Source of the DNA: Chloroflexota bacterium | Lineage (GTDB): Bacteria; Chloroflexota; Dehalococcoidia; Lucifugimonadales; UBA2985 | Direction: 5' to 3' | Assembly (NCBI GenBank): GCA_027622595.1 | Contig: JAQBZZ010000001.1 | Coordinates: 72,181-107,221 of the forward strand | DNA: 35,041 nucleotides | Shown here: positions 25,312-32,371 of the stretch, in pieces | Layout of the letters: every line of letters starts with the position of its first letter | Position numbering within the stretch: the first letter of the stretch is position 1 | Made by a program: the position numbers and the translations under genes | Notes under the pieces: model-generated | What the model was told of the DNA's origin: nothing | The model's database searches: none | The model's input: the letters and a program-made list of their open reading frames with translations, nothing else

Positions 25312-25538
25312 AACGTCTCTCCAGCGGAAGCGCCAACACCTTCTCGCAATTTCTTCAAAGCCGATCTCATGTGCGTCTTCACCGTGCCCAGGGGTTTGTT
25401 CAATATCTCGGAGATTTCCTTATGGGTGTAACCCTGGAAATAGCTCAAGAAGATCACCCTCTGGTACTCTGCGGACAGGCCATTCAGGGCGTTCTGTATC
25501 CTGTGAAACTCCACACCCGTTTCCAGCCTGGGACTCAA
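25308..25538 (-). CDS. ECF sigma factor, C-terminal half (region 4)
   Basis: Encodes sigma region 4: IQNALNGLSAEYQRVIFLSYF, then the helix-turn-helix HKEISEILNKPLGTVKTHMR and SALKKLRE. It binds -35 elements. It is in a different frame from the N-terminal half; deleting one C of the CCC at the junction (about 25531) gives LEQLESRLETGVEF, a normal sigma sequence. The full locus, 25308-25872, is 565 nt, or 188 codons plus one base. On its own this half has no ribosome site. It overlaps the anti-sigma start. Confidence 0.85.
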   Translation of the reverse strand: MSPRLETGVEFHRIQNALNGLSAEYQRVIFLSYFQGYTHKEISEILNKPLGTVKTHMRSALKKLREGVGASAGETL

Positions 25539-25872
25539 GCTGTTCCAGCACCGACTCGTTTTCCAGTTCCAGAGGGGTTTCCTTTGACCTCTTGCGTCGC
25601 TTCCTGAGTTCGTCCACAGCGCGGTTGTGGGCGATGTGAGTTATCCAGGTCGAAAATCGGGCTTTCAGGGGGTCAAATGTCCCGCTGTTACGCCACACGG
25701 ATAGGATTACGTCCTGGGTCACCTCTTCTGCGTCGTGGCGGTCTCCGAGAAGAGTCATGGCCAGGGAGAACACCTTGGAGGAATACCGGTCATACAAAGC
25801 CGCGAGGGCTTGTTGATCCCCGGTAGAGACCAAGGTGGTCAGTTCGCCATCCTCCAAGAGGTTGTAGTCCAC
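25420..25872 (-). pseudogene. ECF sigma factor, N-terminal half (region 2), frameshifted
   Basis: From GTG 25872 (AAGGGGA 6 nt upstream) to about codon 113 the frame encodes sigma region 2: ALAALYDRYSSKVFSLAM, GDRHDAEEVTQDVILSVWRN and FSTWITHIAHNRAVDELRKR, the core-binding and -10-recognition part. After ESVLEQLES it slips out of frame into an unrelated tail ending at 25420. The RskA partner confirms the family. If the extra base is real, the sigma factor is inactive and the anti-sigma gene has no target here. If it is an error, the pair is intact. Confidence 0.85.
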
Positions 25873-26116
25873 GGGCGTCCCCTTGCACAGGAGTACTGCC
25901 GTGTTAATCTAATATACGCAGCGGCAGTGCATCTGGATGTTGATTGATACTGGGAAGTATAAATCAAATGGCTGAAATTCTCTAATCGTGCTTCTGGTTG
26001 ATGAGAAACCTAGCTGCAAGCCACACGATTTGAATTGCGCTACCAGGGAGAGACTGCTAGAATTCTCAGAGAATCGCGTGTGTAAATCCGTTTTGGCCGT
26101 TTTGGGGGAGGATTAC

Positions 26117-26686
26117 ATGGTCCTTAGCGACCGCACCATCAAAGAGGAGTTGGACAAGGGCAGAATCGTCATCGAACCTCTGGACCTCTCATGCATACAG
26201 CCGGCCAGTGTGGACCTTCATCTGGACCGCAGGTTACTGGTATTCCGCAATACCCGTCAGCCTTTTATAGATGTCCGCAAAGAGATGCCTGACCTGACAG
26301 AGATCGAGGACATACCCGATGACGTCCCCTTCATCCTGCACCCGGGAGAGTTCGTCCTTGGCAGCACTCAGGAAGCGGTCACCCTCCCGGTGGACATTGT
26401 GGCTCGATTGGAGGGAAAAAGCTCCCTGGGTAGGCTGGGCCTCCTCATCCACTCCACCGCGGGCTATGTCGACCCGGGTTGGAGCGGACACCTGACGCTG
26501 GAGTTGAGCAACGTCGCTAATCTGCCCATTACCCTCTACTTTGGAATGAAGATCGGACAGATCTCTTTTCTACGTTTGACCACGCCAGCTGAGAACCCGT
26601 ACGGCTCCCCTGCACTCGGCAGCAAATACCAGGGACAGACGCAGCCCACCGCCAGCAGGATCCACCAGGACTTCACGAAGAACTGA
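26117..26686 (+). CDS. dcd: dCTP deaminase
   Basis: Deaminates dCTP to dUTP for thymidylate synthesis; trimeric cytosolic enzyme. It has 189 residues with [14 protein letters not shown], the active-site block [20 protein letters not shown], then [14 protein letters not shown] with the catalytic Glu, and MKIGQISF. Some relatives also hydrolyse dUTP, which cannot be decided here. The start is ATG 26117 with GGAGG 5 nt upstream; the frame is open back to 25988, but that part shows no conservation. It is 8 nt ahead of ribD and probably heads the riboflavin operon. Confidence 0.94.
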   Translation: MVLSDRTIKEELDKGRIVIEPLDLSCIQPASVDLHLDRRLLVFRNTRQPFIDVRKEMPDLTEIEDIPDDVPFILHPGEFVLGSTQEAVTLPVDIVARLEGKSSLGRLGLLIHSTAGYVDPGWSGHLTLELSNVANLPITLYFGMKIGQISFLRLTTPAENPYGSPALGSKYQGQTQPTASRIHQDFTKN

Positions 26687-26694
26687 TAACACCC

Positions 26695-27777
26695 ATGGGC
26701 TACATGAAACGCGCTCTGGAGTTGTCCCGGGAGGCTTTGGGCCTTTCCAGTCCTAACCCGCCCGTTGGAGCGGTGGTTGTGAAGGACGGCAAGATAGTGG
26801 GCGAGGGACATACGTCCCCAGCGGGTCAGGCCCACGCAGAGGTCATTGCCCTGAGCCAGGCGGGGGAATTGGCGAGGGGCGCAACCCTCTACACTACATT
26901 GGAACCCTGCTGCCATTTTGGAAAGACACCTCCGTGCACCAGAGACATAATCCAGGCGGGCATCGCACAGGTCCATATAGCAATCATCGATCCGAATCCC
27001 CTGGTGAACGGCAAGGGCATGGCTGAGCTAGAGCGTGCAGGACTCGACATCCACCTGGACGAGCATGGCGAAGAGGCCGGGGAGGTGGCAGAGGCGTACA
27101 TCAAATTCGTGACCCTGGGCATCCCTTTTGTGGTGGCTAAATTTGCCATGAGCCTTGACGGGAAGATAGCCGCCTCATCGGGTGACTCCAGGTGGATCAG
27201 TTCGGAGGACTCCCGGTGCTATGCAGGGGAGCTGCGGCGGCAGGCCGATGCGGTAATCGTCGGGATCGGCACCGTCCTCAGCGATGACCCGAGGTTGACC
27301 GCCCGTGATGGGGCGGGCAATCCCAGAGAAAAACAGCCCCTGCGTATCGTGGTGGACAGCTCTGCCCGCCTGCCTCTGAGTTCGCAGCTCTTCAAGGAGC
27401 CAGCCCCACTACTGGTGGTGACGGCAGATGCAACTGCAGATAGAACAGAGGCACTGAGTGCTTCTGGAGCCGAGGTACTGTCCCTGCCGGCTAAGGATGG
27501 GTCAGTCGACCTGGGTGCCCTCTTAAAGGCGCTGGGAGAGCGGGAAATAACCAGTCTACTCGTAGAGGGCGGAGGCACGCTGCTTGGCTCCTTCTTTGAC
27601 CTTGGTCTGGTGGACAAGGTGGTGGCTTTCATATCACCGGTTATTCTGGGAGGCAGAGACTCCCCATCGCCCGTGGCAGGGGCAGGTGCCACCGTCATGG
27701 CCGACTCCGTGCGTCTGAAGCGGACACGGGTGGACGTAATCGGAGAGGATGTCATGATGACCGGGTACGTGAGGTAA
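26695..27777 (+). CDS. ribD: bifunctional riboflavin biosynthesis deaminase/reductase RibD
   Basis: Second and third steps of riboflavin synthesis: deaminates the diaminopyrimidine from GTP cyclohydrolase II and reduces its ribose. 360 residues. The deaminase domain (1-145) has SSPNPPVGAVVV, zinc ligands in AHAEV and EPCCHFGKTPPC. The reductase domain (146-360) starts VVAKFAMSLDGKIA with WISSEDSR and ends with LLVEGGGTLLGSF. Both domains look complete. It follows dcd after 8 nt, with ribE six nt downstream. Confidence 0.96.
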   Translation: MGYMKRALELSREALGLSSPNPPVGAVVVKDGKIVGEGHTSPAGQAHAEVIALSQAGELARGATLYTTLEPCCHFGKTPPCTRDIIQAGIAQVHIAIIDPNPLVNGKGMAELERAGLDIHLDEHGEEAGEVAEAYIKFVTLGIPFVVAKFAMSLDGKIAASSGDSRWISSEDSRCYAGELRRQADAVIVGIGTVLSDDPRLTARDGAGNPREKQPLRIVVDSSARLPLSSQLFKEPAPLLVVTADATADRTEALSASGAEVLSLPAKDGSVDLGALLKALGEREITSLLVEGGGTLLGSFFDLGLVDKVVAFISPVILGGRDSPSPVAGAGATVMADSVRLKRTRVDVIGEDVMMTGYVR

Positions 27778-27783
27778 GGGCGA

Positions 27784-28395
27784 GTGTTTACCGGCATAAT
27801 ACAGGAGTTGGGCAAGCTGAAAGACATCGACGATTCCTCCATCAGTGTCGAGGCTGTGACTTCGATGGAGGCGCTCCGGGAAGGTGACAGCCTCGCCGTC
27901 AACGGGGTATGTCTCACCGTGAAGGACTTCAGTGAGGGGTACTTCTCCGTGGATACGATGCCGGAGACCCTCAAGCGCACCAACCTTGGCTCCCTGAAGC
28001 CGGGTAGCCCTGTGAACCTGGAGAAAGCCCTCACGCTCAGCACCCCCCTGGGGGGCCATCTGATGCAGGGACACGTGGATGCTACAGGAACTCTCGCCTC
28101 GATAGTACAGGATGGCGACGCCCGCTTGATGAGGTTCCAGGCACCTCCTCAGGTAATGAAGTATGTGGTTGAGAAGGGGTTCATAGCTGTGGACGGCATC
28201 AGCCTCACCGTGGTGGAGTGGGATGACTCTACCTTCGTTGTTTCTGTGGTAACATATACTTTAGAACATACCAACCTGGGCCAGCGTGAGCCTGGTGACG
28301 TGGTTAACATGGAAGTGGACATCCTGGCTAAATACGTGGAGAAGTTCCTGTCATCCCGTGAGCAGCCGGGACAACTCCAGGGGCATTCCACCTGA
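27784..28395 (+). CDS. ribE: riboflavin synthase alpha chain
   Basis: Dismutates two 6,7-dimethyl-8-ribityllumazines to riboflavin plus pyrimidine. 203 residues form two tandem lumazine-binding barrels. The first opens MFTGIIQELG with SLAVNGVCLTVKDF and MPETLKRTNLG. The second opens GHVDATGTL with IAVDGISLTVVEW and TLEHTNLG. The start is GTG 27784 with TAAGGG just upstream. It lies within the ribD-ribE-ribBA-ribH series. Confidence 0.95.
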   Translation: MFTGIIQELGKLKDIDDSSISVEAVTSMEALREGDSLAVNGVCLTVKDFSEGYFSVDTMPETLKRTNLGSLKPGSPVNLEKALTLSTPLGGHLMQGHVDATGTLASIVQDGDARLMRFQAPPQVMKYVVEKGFIAVDGISLTVVEWDDSTFVVSVVTYTLEHTNLGQREPGDVVNMEVDILAKYVEKFLSSREQPGQLQGHST

Positions 28396-28431
28396 CGATC
28401 CAATTATCTCTCGCGCCATTGGAGGGCGATT

Positions 28432-29646
28432 ATGGCTCTAGCCACCATAGAAGAAGCGATTAAGGACTACCAGGATGGTAAACTTGTCATTCTGGTAGAC
28501 GACGAAGACCGGGAGAACGAGGGTGATCTGATCATCGCCGCGGAGAAGGTCACGCCGGAGGCCATCAATTTCATGGCCACACATGGCCGTGGCCTGATAT
28601 GCATGCCGGTTACCGGCGAACGCTTGGAGCAGCTCAAGCTGCCTATGATGGTGCAGGATAACACCGCCCGCCACAGCACCGGTTTCACCGTCTCGATAGA
28701 TGTGACGCGTGGTGCCACCACCGGCATCTCAGCGTTCGACAGGGCCGCCACTATCAAGGCCGTGCTTGACCCGGCCACCGAGCCAGAGGACCTGGCCCGG
28801 CCCGGCCACATCTTCCCTCTGCGGTATCAGGAGGGTGGCGTCCTTGTCAGGGCGGGCCAGACGGAAGGCTCGGTTGACCTGGCGAAGCTGGCTGGCTTGA
28901 ATCCTGCGGCCGTCCTCTGCGAGATCATGAATGAAGACGGCACCATGTCCCGTATGCCCCAGTTGGAGGTATTTTCTAAACTACATGGTATCAAGATCAT
29001 CAGCGTGGCCCAGATCATCGCCCATCGTCGTCTCCATGAGGTCATGGTACAGCGCGTGGCAGATGCCAGACTCCCCACCAGCTACGGAGGGTTTACGGCG
29101 GTGGCGTTCAAGAGTGACGTGGATACCGCAGAGCACCTGGCGCTGGTCATGGGTGACGTGGAGACTGAGGACCCCATACTGGTCAGAGTCCACAGTGAGT
29201 GCCTCACGGGAGATGTATTCGGCAGCCGGCGCTGTGACTGCGGCCCTCAGATAGACCTGGCCCTGAAACTCATCGCCGAAGAGGGCAGAGGCGTTTTCCT
29301 CTACATGCGCCAGGAAGGGCGGGGCATTGGACTGCACAACAAGATAAAGGCGTATGCCCTCCAGGATACGGGTCTGGATACCGTGGAGGCCAATGCCAAG
29401 CTGGGCTTCGCACCTGACCTGCGTCACTATGGCATCGGGGCTCAGATCCTGGCCGATCTGGGAGTCAGGAACATGCGCCTCCTCACCAATAACCCCAAGA
29501 AGGTCATAGGGCTTGAATCCTATGGCCTCAAGCTGGTGGAGCGAGTGCCTATCATAGTGGCGCCCAACCCAGAAAACGAGAGGTACATGGAGACCAAGCA
29601 CCTGAAACTTGGCCATCTGTTGGAAGCGGAAGAGGTCAAGGGTTGA
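28432..29646 (+). CDS. ribBA: DHBP synthase / GTP cyclohydrolase II fusion RibBA
   Basis: Supplies both precursors of riboflavin. 404 residues. The RibB domain (1-200) has DDEDRENEGDLIIAAE, THGRGLICMPV and RHSTGFTVSIDV, and makes dihydroxybutanone phosphate from ribulose 5-phosphate. The RibA domain (about 205-404) has HSECLTGDVFGSRRCDCG with the three zinc Cys, YMRQEGRGIGLHNKIKAY and LLTNNPKKV, and opens GTP. Both active sites look intact. The start is ATG 28432 with GGAGGG upstream. Its stop overlaps the ribH start (TTGA). Confidence 0.96.
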   Translation: MALATIEEAIKDYQDGKLVILVDDEDRENEGDLIIAAEKVTPEAINFMATHGRGLICMPVTGERLEQLKLPMMVQDNTARHSTGFTVSIDVTRGATTGISAFDRAATIKAVLDPATEPEDLARPGHIFPLRYQEGGVLVRAGQTEGSVDLAKLAGLNPAAVLCEIMNEDGTMSRMPQLEVFSKLHGIKIISVAQIIAHRRLHEVMVQRVADARLPTSYGGFTAVAFKSDVDTAEHLALVMGDVETEDPILVRVHSECLTGDVFGSRRCDCGPQIDLALKLIAEEGRGVFLYMRQEGRGIGLHNKIKAYALQDTGLDTVEANAKLGFAPDLRHYGIGAQILADLGVRNMRLLTNNPKKVIGLESYGLKLVERVPIIVAPNPENERYMETKHLKLGHLLEAEEVKG

Positions 29647-30161
29647 AGGGACCTTCCTTTGAGGAAGTAGGCGAAGGCAGCCCGGGACTCCATCTCACGG
29701 GCGATCTGAACGGCCACGGTCTCAAGATAGCCGTGGTCGTCGCAAAGTACAACCGCTTCGTTACGTCCAAGCTGGTAGAGGGGGCCTGTGACGCGCTCAT
29801 CTCCCACGGGCTTGATGAGAAAGACCTCACAGTTTCCTGGGTGTCCGGCTCATTTGAAGTGCCCCTTGTGGCCCTTGAGATGGCCAGGACCGGGAAGTGG
29901 GATGCCATAGTCTGCCTGGGGGCTGTCATTCGGGGCGAGACTGCCCACTTCGATTATGTGGCCAGAGAAGCGGCCAGGGGTGTTGCAGCCGCATCGATGG
30001 AAACGGGAGTCCCGTTGGCCTTCGGAATCCTCACAACCTACACCGAAGAACAAGCCCTTGAGAGAGCGGGTGGCAAGTTTGGAAACAGGGGTTACGACTC
30101 CGCCCTAGCCGCCCTGGAATCAGCCAACCTACTGCGCCTTCTGAGAGGCATGGCTCAGTAG
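29643..30161 (+). CDS. ribH: 6,7-dimethyl-8-ribityllumazine synthase
   Basis: Joins the ribitylaminopyrimidine and dihydroxybutanone phosphate to lumazine; often forms 60-mers or pentamers. 172 residues with VVVAKYNRFVTSKLVEGA, WVSGSFEVPL, the phosphate and substrate loop GAVIRGETAHFDYV, and FGILTTYTEEQALERAG. The TTG start at 29643 overlaps the ribBA stop by four bases, which indicates translational coupling. The first 25 residues are an extension before the core. It is the last gene of the riboflavin series. Confidence 0.95.
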   Translation: MKGPSFEEVGEGSPGLHLTGDLNGHGLKIAVVVAKYNRFVTSKLVEGACDALISHGLDEKDLTVSWVSGSFEVPLVALEMARTGKWDAIVCLGAVIRGETAHFDYVAREAARGVAAASMETGVPLAFGILTTYTEEQALERAGGKFGNRGYDSALAALESANLLRLLRGMAQ

Positions 30162-30345
30162 CATCAAGGAGTAGCAATACTTCCAGCGTGGGTCTGTTCT
30201 TCCTCACCACAATTGGCTAAAGCTGTAGCTGTTTCAGCAGACTGTGCTTCTATCTACGTTGCCCCCCATAAGTCGGGTTCAACACTCGAGTGCGAATGCG
30301 ACGGACATCTTCTGATTGACACGCTCTCTGGAGCAGCCGGTGATA

Positions 30346-30357
30346 GAACAAGGGTTC
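30346..30357 (+). promoter_or_regulatory. LexA-type (SOS) operator before the dinB remnant
   Basis: GAACAAGGGTTC is a perfect GAAC-N4-GTTC palindrome, the core of the Gram-positive-type LexA box (consensus CGAACN4GTTCG), with G at the next 3' position. It lies about 14 nt before the first recognisable dinB codon. Y-family polymerase genes are classic LexA targets, so position and sequence agree. Confidence 0.65.
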
Positions 30358-30361
30358 GATA

Positions 30362-30693
30362 TTCGCCAAACGGATATTTCATGTAGACCTGGACGCTTTC
30401 TTTGTGGCGGTGGAGCGCACCCTCGACCCGACGCTTGAAGGCAAGCCTGTGGTGGTGGGTGGTGGCCTGCGCTTCCTATGAAGCCCGGGTGAAGCCCGGG
30501 CCTACGGACTTCGCTCCGGTATGCCCATATCTCGTGCACAGCGCCTGTGTCCCAACGCCGTCTACCTTAGGGGCAGCTCTTTGCCCGTTACCACGAGGCA
30601 TCTCAGCGGTTCATGACCATCCTGAAGAGCTACACTCTTTTCTTTGAGCCTATGGGAATAGACGAAGCATACATGGACATGTTGGAGTCCTGA
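30362..30693 (+). pseudogene. dinB: dinB (DNA polymerase IV) pseudogene, N-terminal fragment
   Basis: Broken remnant of about the first 110 codons of a Y-family polymerase, with the original start codon gone. Pieces are readable in three frames: [20 protein letters not shown] with EGKPVVVGG, then SYEARAYGLRSGMPISRAQR, then RYHEASQRFMTILKSYT and IDEAYMDM, ending in TGA. Two metal-binding acids (D in VDLD, D-E in GIDEAY) remain. Damage includes loss of several codons after VVVGG and an 11-bp tandem duplication (TGAAGCCCGGG twice, about 30478-30499) that shifts the frame. The rest of the gene is replaced by recombinase debris at about 30694. Not functional. Confidence 0.85.
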
Positions 30694-31234
30694 CGTATAG
30701 AGCGGACGGCTATCGACGCCTTGATGGCAGCTTTATCGGTTTCTCCCTCCGGCTCCTGGGCGGCCTCAGAGGTAAGGGCCTTGATTCTGTCCATCATGAA
30801 ATCGGGGTCGCTCACGGCCTTGGAGACGGCGGCCCACACCCTATCGTCTATGCTCTCAGCGCGATTCCGCTTGCCTCACATACGCGCTCTCGGGCAGGCG
30901 TTGCCCCAGTGCCGCGGCAGAGATAGTACTTCCACCAGCCGCCCCCCATCGTGGAGCCGCAGTTGCTACATGAGAGCATTCCGCTGAGAAGATAACTGTA
31001 AAGGGCACGACTAGATCGCCGAGGCCATCCCGTACATACGGTGCACTATGCTAGCTTCGTACTCGTTTATAGACCTGTACTGTAACTGCTCCTCTACTCC
31101 CTCCATCTTGTCAGCCTTGACGTGGCGATGGTAGTCGTACCCGAAGAGGCCCTTGCCAGCCCCCACAGGCATTACCATTCGCTGCTTTGCGGTTTCAACC
31201 TTGCCCGCCATGGTGCGCTCGCGGATGTATCCCA
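30694..31234 (-). pseudogene. large serine recombinase remnant
   Basis: Middle and C-terminal pieces of a resolvase/invertase-type large serine recombinase. In order on the minus strand: IRERTMAGKVETAKQRM, GLFGYDYH, then INEYEASIVHRMYGMA; a zinc-ribbon stretch in another frame, SGMLSCSNCGST with KYYLCRG and ERVCEAS (four Cys); and in a third frame AESIDDRVWAAVSKAVSDPD, the usual segment after the ribbon. Stops and at least two frame changes separate these parts, and the N-terminal catalytic domain is missing. Such enzymes mobilise phages and integrative elements. The right end abuts an IS110 fragment and the left end a dinB fragment. Confidence 0.75.
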
Positions 31235-31453
31235 CTCCAGGCCCGCCGAAAGGCCCTCCAGAGCGTCGTAGACGTAGCTCCACCCTCTAGTGGCCTCCAG
31301 AGCTACCCAGGCCTCATCGCCAGAGGGAGCCACGATCCCCCTTATAGCCTCGGGCGTGGTATCGACGCGACCACGCCGAAGTATCTTTCCTTGCTCGTTC
31401 ATACAAGTGTAAGTGATGGACAGTTTGTGGATATCCAGGCCATAATACTCCAT
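31235..31453 (-). pseudogene. IS110-family transposase, N-terminal fragment
   Basis: About 73 codons from ATG 31453, with AAGGAGGAA upstream. It begins MEYYGLDIHKLSITYTCMN with D7 of the DEDD catalytic set and has EAWVALEATRGWSYVYDALE, which carries the family's second acidic residue. A full transposase is 330-400 residues. Coding similarity stops near 31240, where recombinase sequence begins in another frame; the ORF itself runs on as nonsense to 31172. The C-terminal serine-containing part is absent, so it is inactive. Confidence 0.85.
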
Positions 31454-31627
31454 GGCTGTGTTCCTCCTTTTGTACAGTGAGAGTTCTGATAACCCTATTC
31501 TGTACTGAGGGCACAGCCTTTTTCCATAACATCAGATTCGGAAAGCTCATGACTTAGGTCTCACTGCCGAGTTACTCGGGTATGCTGGAGCTACTCTAGC
31601 AAAGCACTTCCCACTGAAACCCACTGA

Positions 31628-32044
31628 ATGTATACTTTGAGTATGGTCGCACGTGAGTTTTGTGGTAAAGAAGCGAAGAGCACTCAGGGGTTGAGTGGTC
31701 ACTATAGGTTTGTTCACCAACTGGAGCGCTCAGCAACTCAGAGTGCGCTGAGTATTACTGAGCAGGGCTCAGCTGCTGGCGAGCAGGTGGAGCAACTGGA
31801 GTATGCTCTATCAGGGGTTATTGCACACCTCAGTGAGCTGGCACACTCCAGTATGTCACTAGCTGAGCTTGCTGAGTTTCGAGCGATGGAAGCTTTCGCC
31901 GCAGTTGAAGCCTTAGTCGCTGGATACTTGACAAAAGAGGCTCGGGGGAGGTTTGAGGAGCTCAGTGATGAGAGTAACCTCCGGAGTAATTCCGCCTTGG
32001 TCAGAGAGTACTGGCTGTCAGGTGAGGCGGACCCTGACGGGTAG
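31628..32044 (+). CDS. hypothetical protein with degenerate C2H2 zinc-finger-like start
   Basis: 138 residues. The first 35 include FCGKEAKSTQGLSGHYRFVH, the shape of a C2H2 finger (C-x2-C ... H-x4-H), but only one of the two Cys is present. The rest is a helical, Glu/Ala-rich stretch (EQVEQLEYALSGVIAHLSEL and following), probably coiled coil. The start could be 31628 or 31643. Proteins of this shape occur in mobile elements, which fits its place between the IS110 fragment and the truncated tRNA. No strong ribosome site is present. Role unknown. Confidence 0.45.
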   Translation: MYTLSMVAREFCGKEAKSTQGLSGHYRFVHQLERSATQSALSITEQGSAAGEQVEQLEYALSGVIAHLSELAHSSMSLAELAEFRAMEAFAAVEALVAGYLTKEARGRFEELSDESNLRSNSALVREYWLSGEADPDG

Positions 32045-32273
32045 TCCAAGCGTACCCCGTTCGATTTCGGAGATGGCTGCTAGTTGCTCGACCAGCCGAG
32101 ATGACCCCCCCCTGTTCGTGTGTGAGTCGGACGTGCGATCCTGCTACCATTTTGCTACCGCACTTAATGCAATGACGGCGGACAGGATAACACTCCACGC
32201 ACGAACCCGAGTACCCTCACTCGACAGCATGATACAGAATCGTATCTGACAGAACACGACAACACCAACCGCT
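32045..32273. other. gap without recognisable genes before the tRNA fragment
   Basis: No ORF with support. The sequence expected for the 5' half of tRNA-Glu (acceptor strand GCCCTCA and D-arm) is absent here; foreign sequence runs directly up to the anticodon stem. This is the right end of the island. Confidence 0.5.
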
Positions 32274-32323
32274 CCGCCCTTTCAAGGTGGAGATCAGGGG
32301 TTCGAATCCCCTTGAGGGCACCA
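32274..32323 (+). tRNA. 3' half of tRNA-Glu(TTC), truncated; probable att site
   Basis: Only the 3' part of a tRNA gene is present. The anticodon arm CCGCC-CTTTCAA-GGTGG (anticodon TTC at 32281-32283) is followed by variable loop AGATC, T-arm AGGGG-TTCGAAT-CCCCT, acceptor 3' strand TGAGGGC, discriminator A and encoded CCA at 32321-32323. No matching 5' acceptor strand or D-arm lies upstream. Integrases commonly target this tRNA 3' part as the att core, so it most likely marks the end of an integrated element whose intact tRNA lies at the other end or elsewhere. Confidence 0.8.
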
Positions 32324-32371
32324 AAGTACGATCTGACGAACCTACACTTCATAGAAACATCCAGCCGTCGC

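Noticed and set aside
25873-26116. FMN riboswitch ahead of the riboflavin genes
   Set aside because: The conserved RFN words are not found in order; only an ordinary leader with a ribosome site is seen.
32200-32273. Complete tRNA-Glu with an odd 5' half
   Set aside because: No GCCCTCA acceptor strand or D-arm is present within 100 nt; ACCCTCA-like text near 32213 is too far away and lacks D-loop features.
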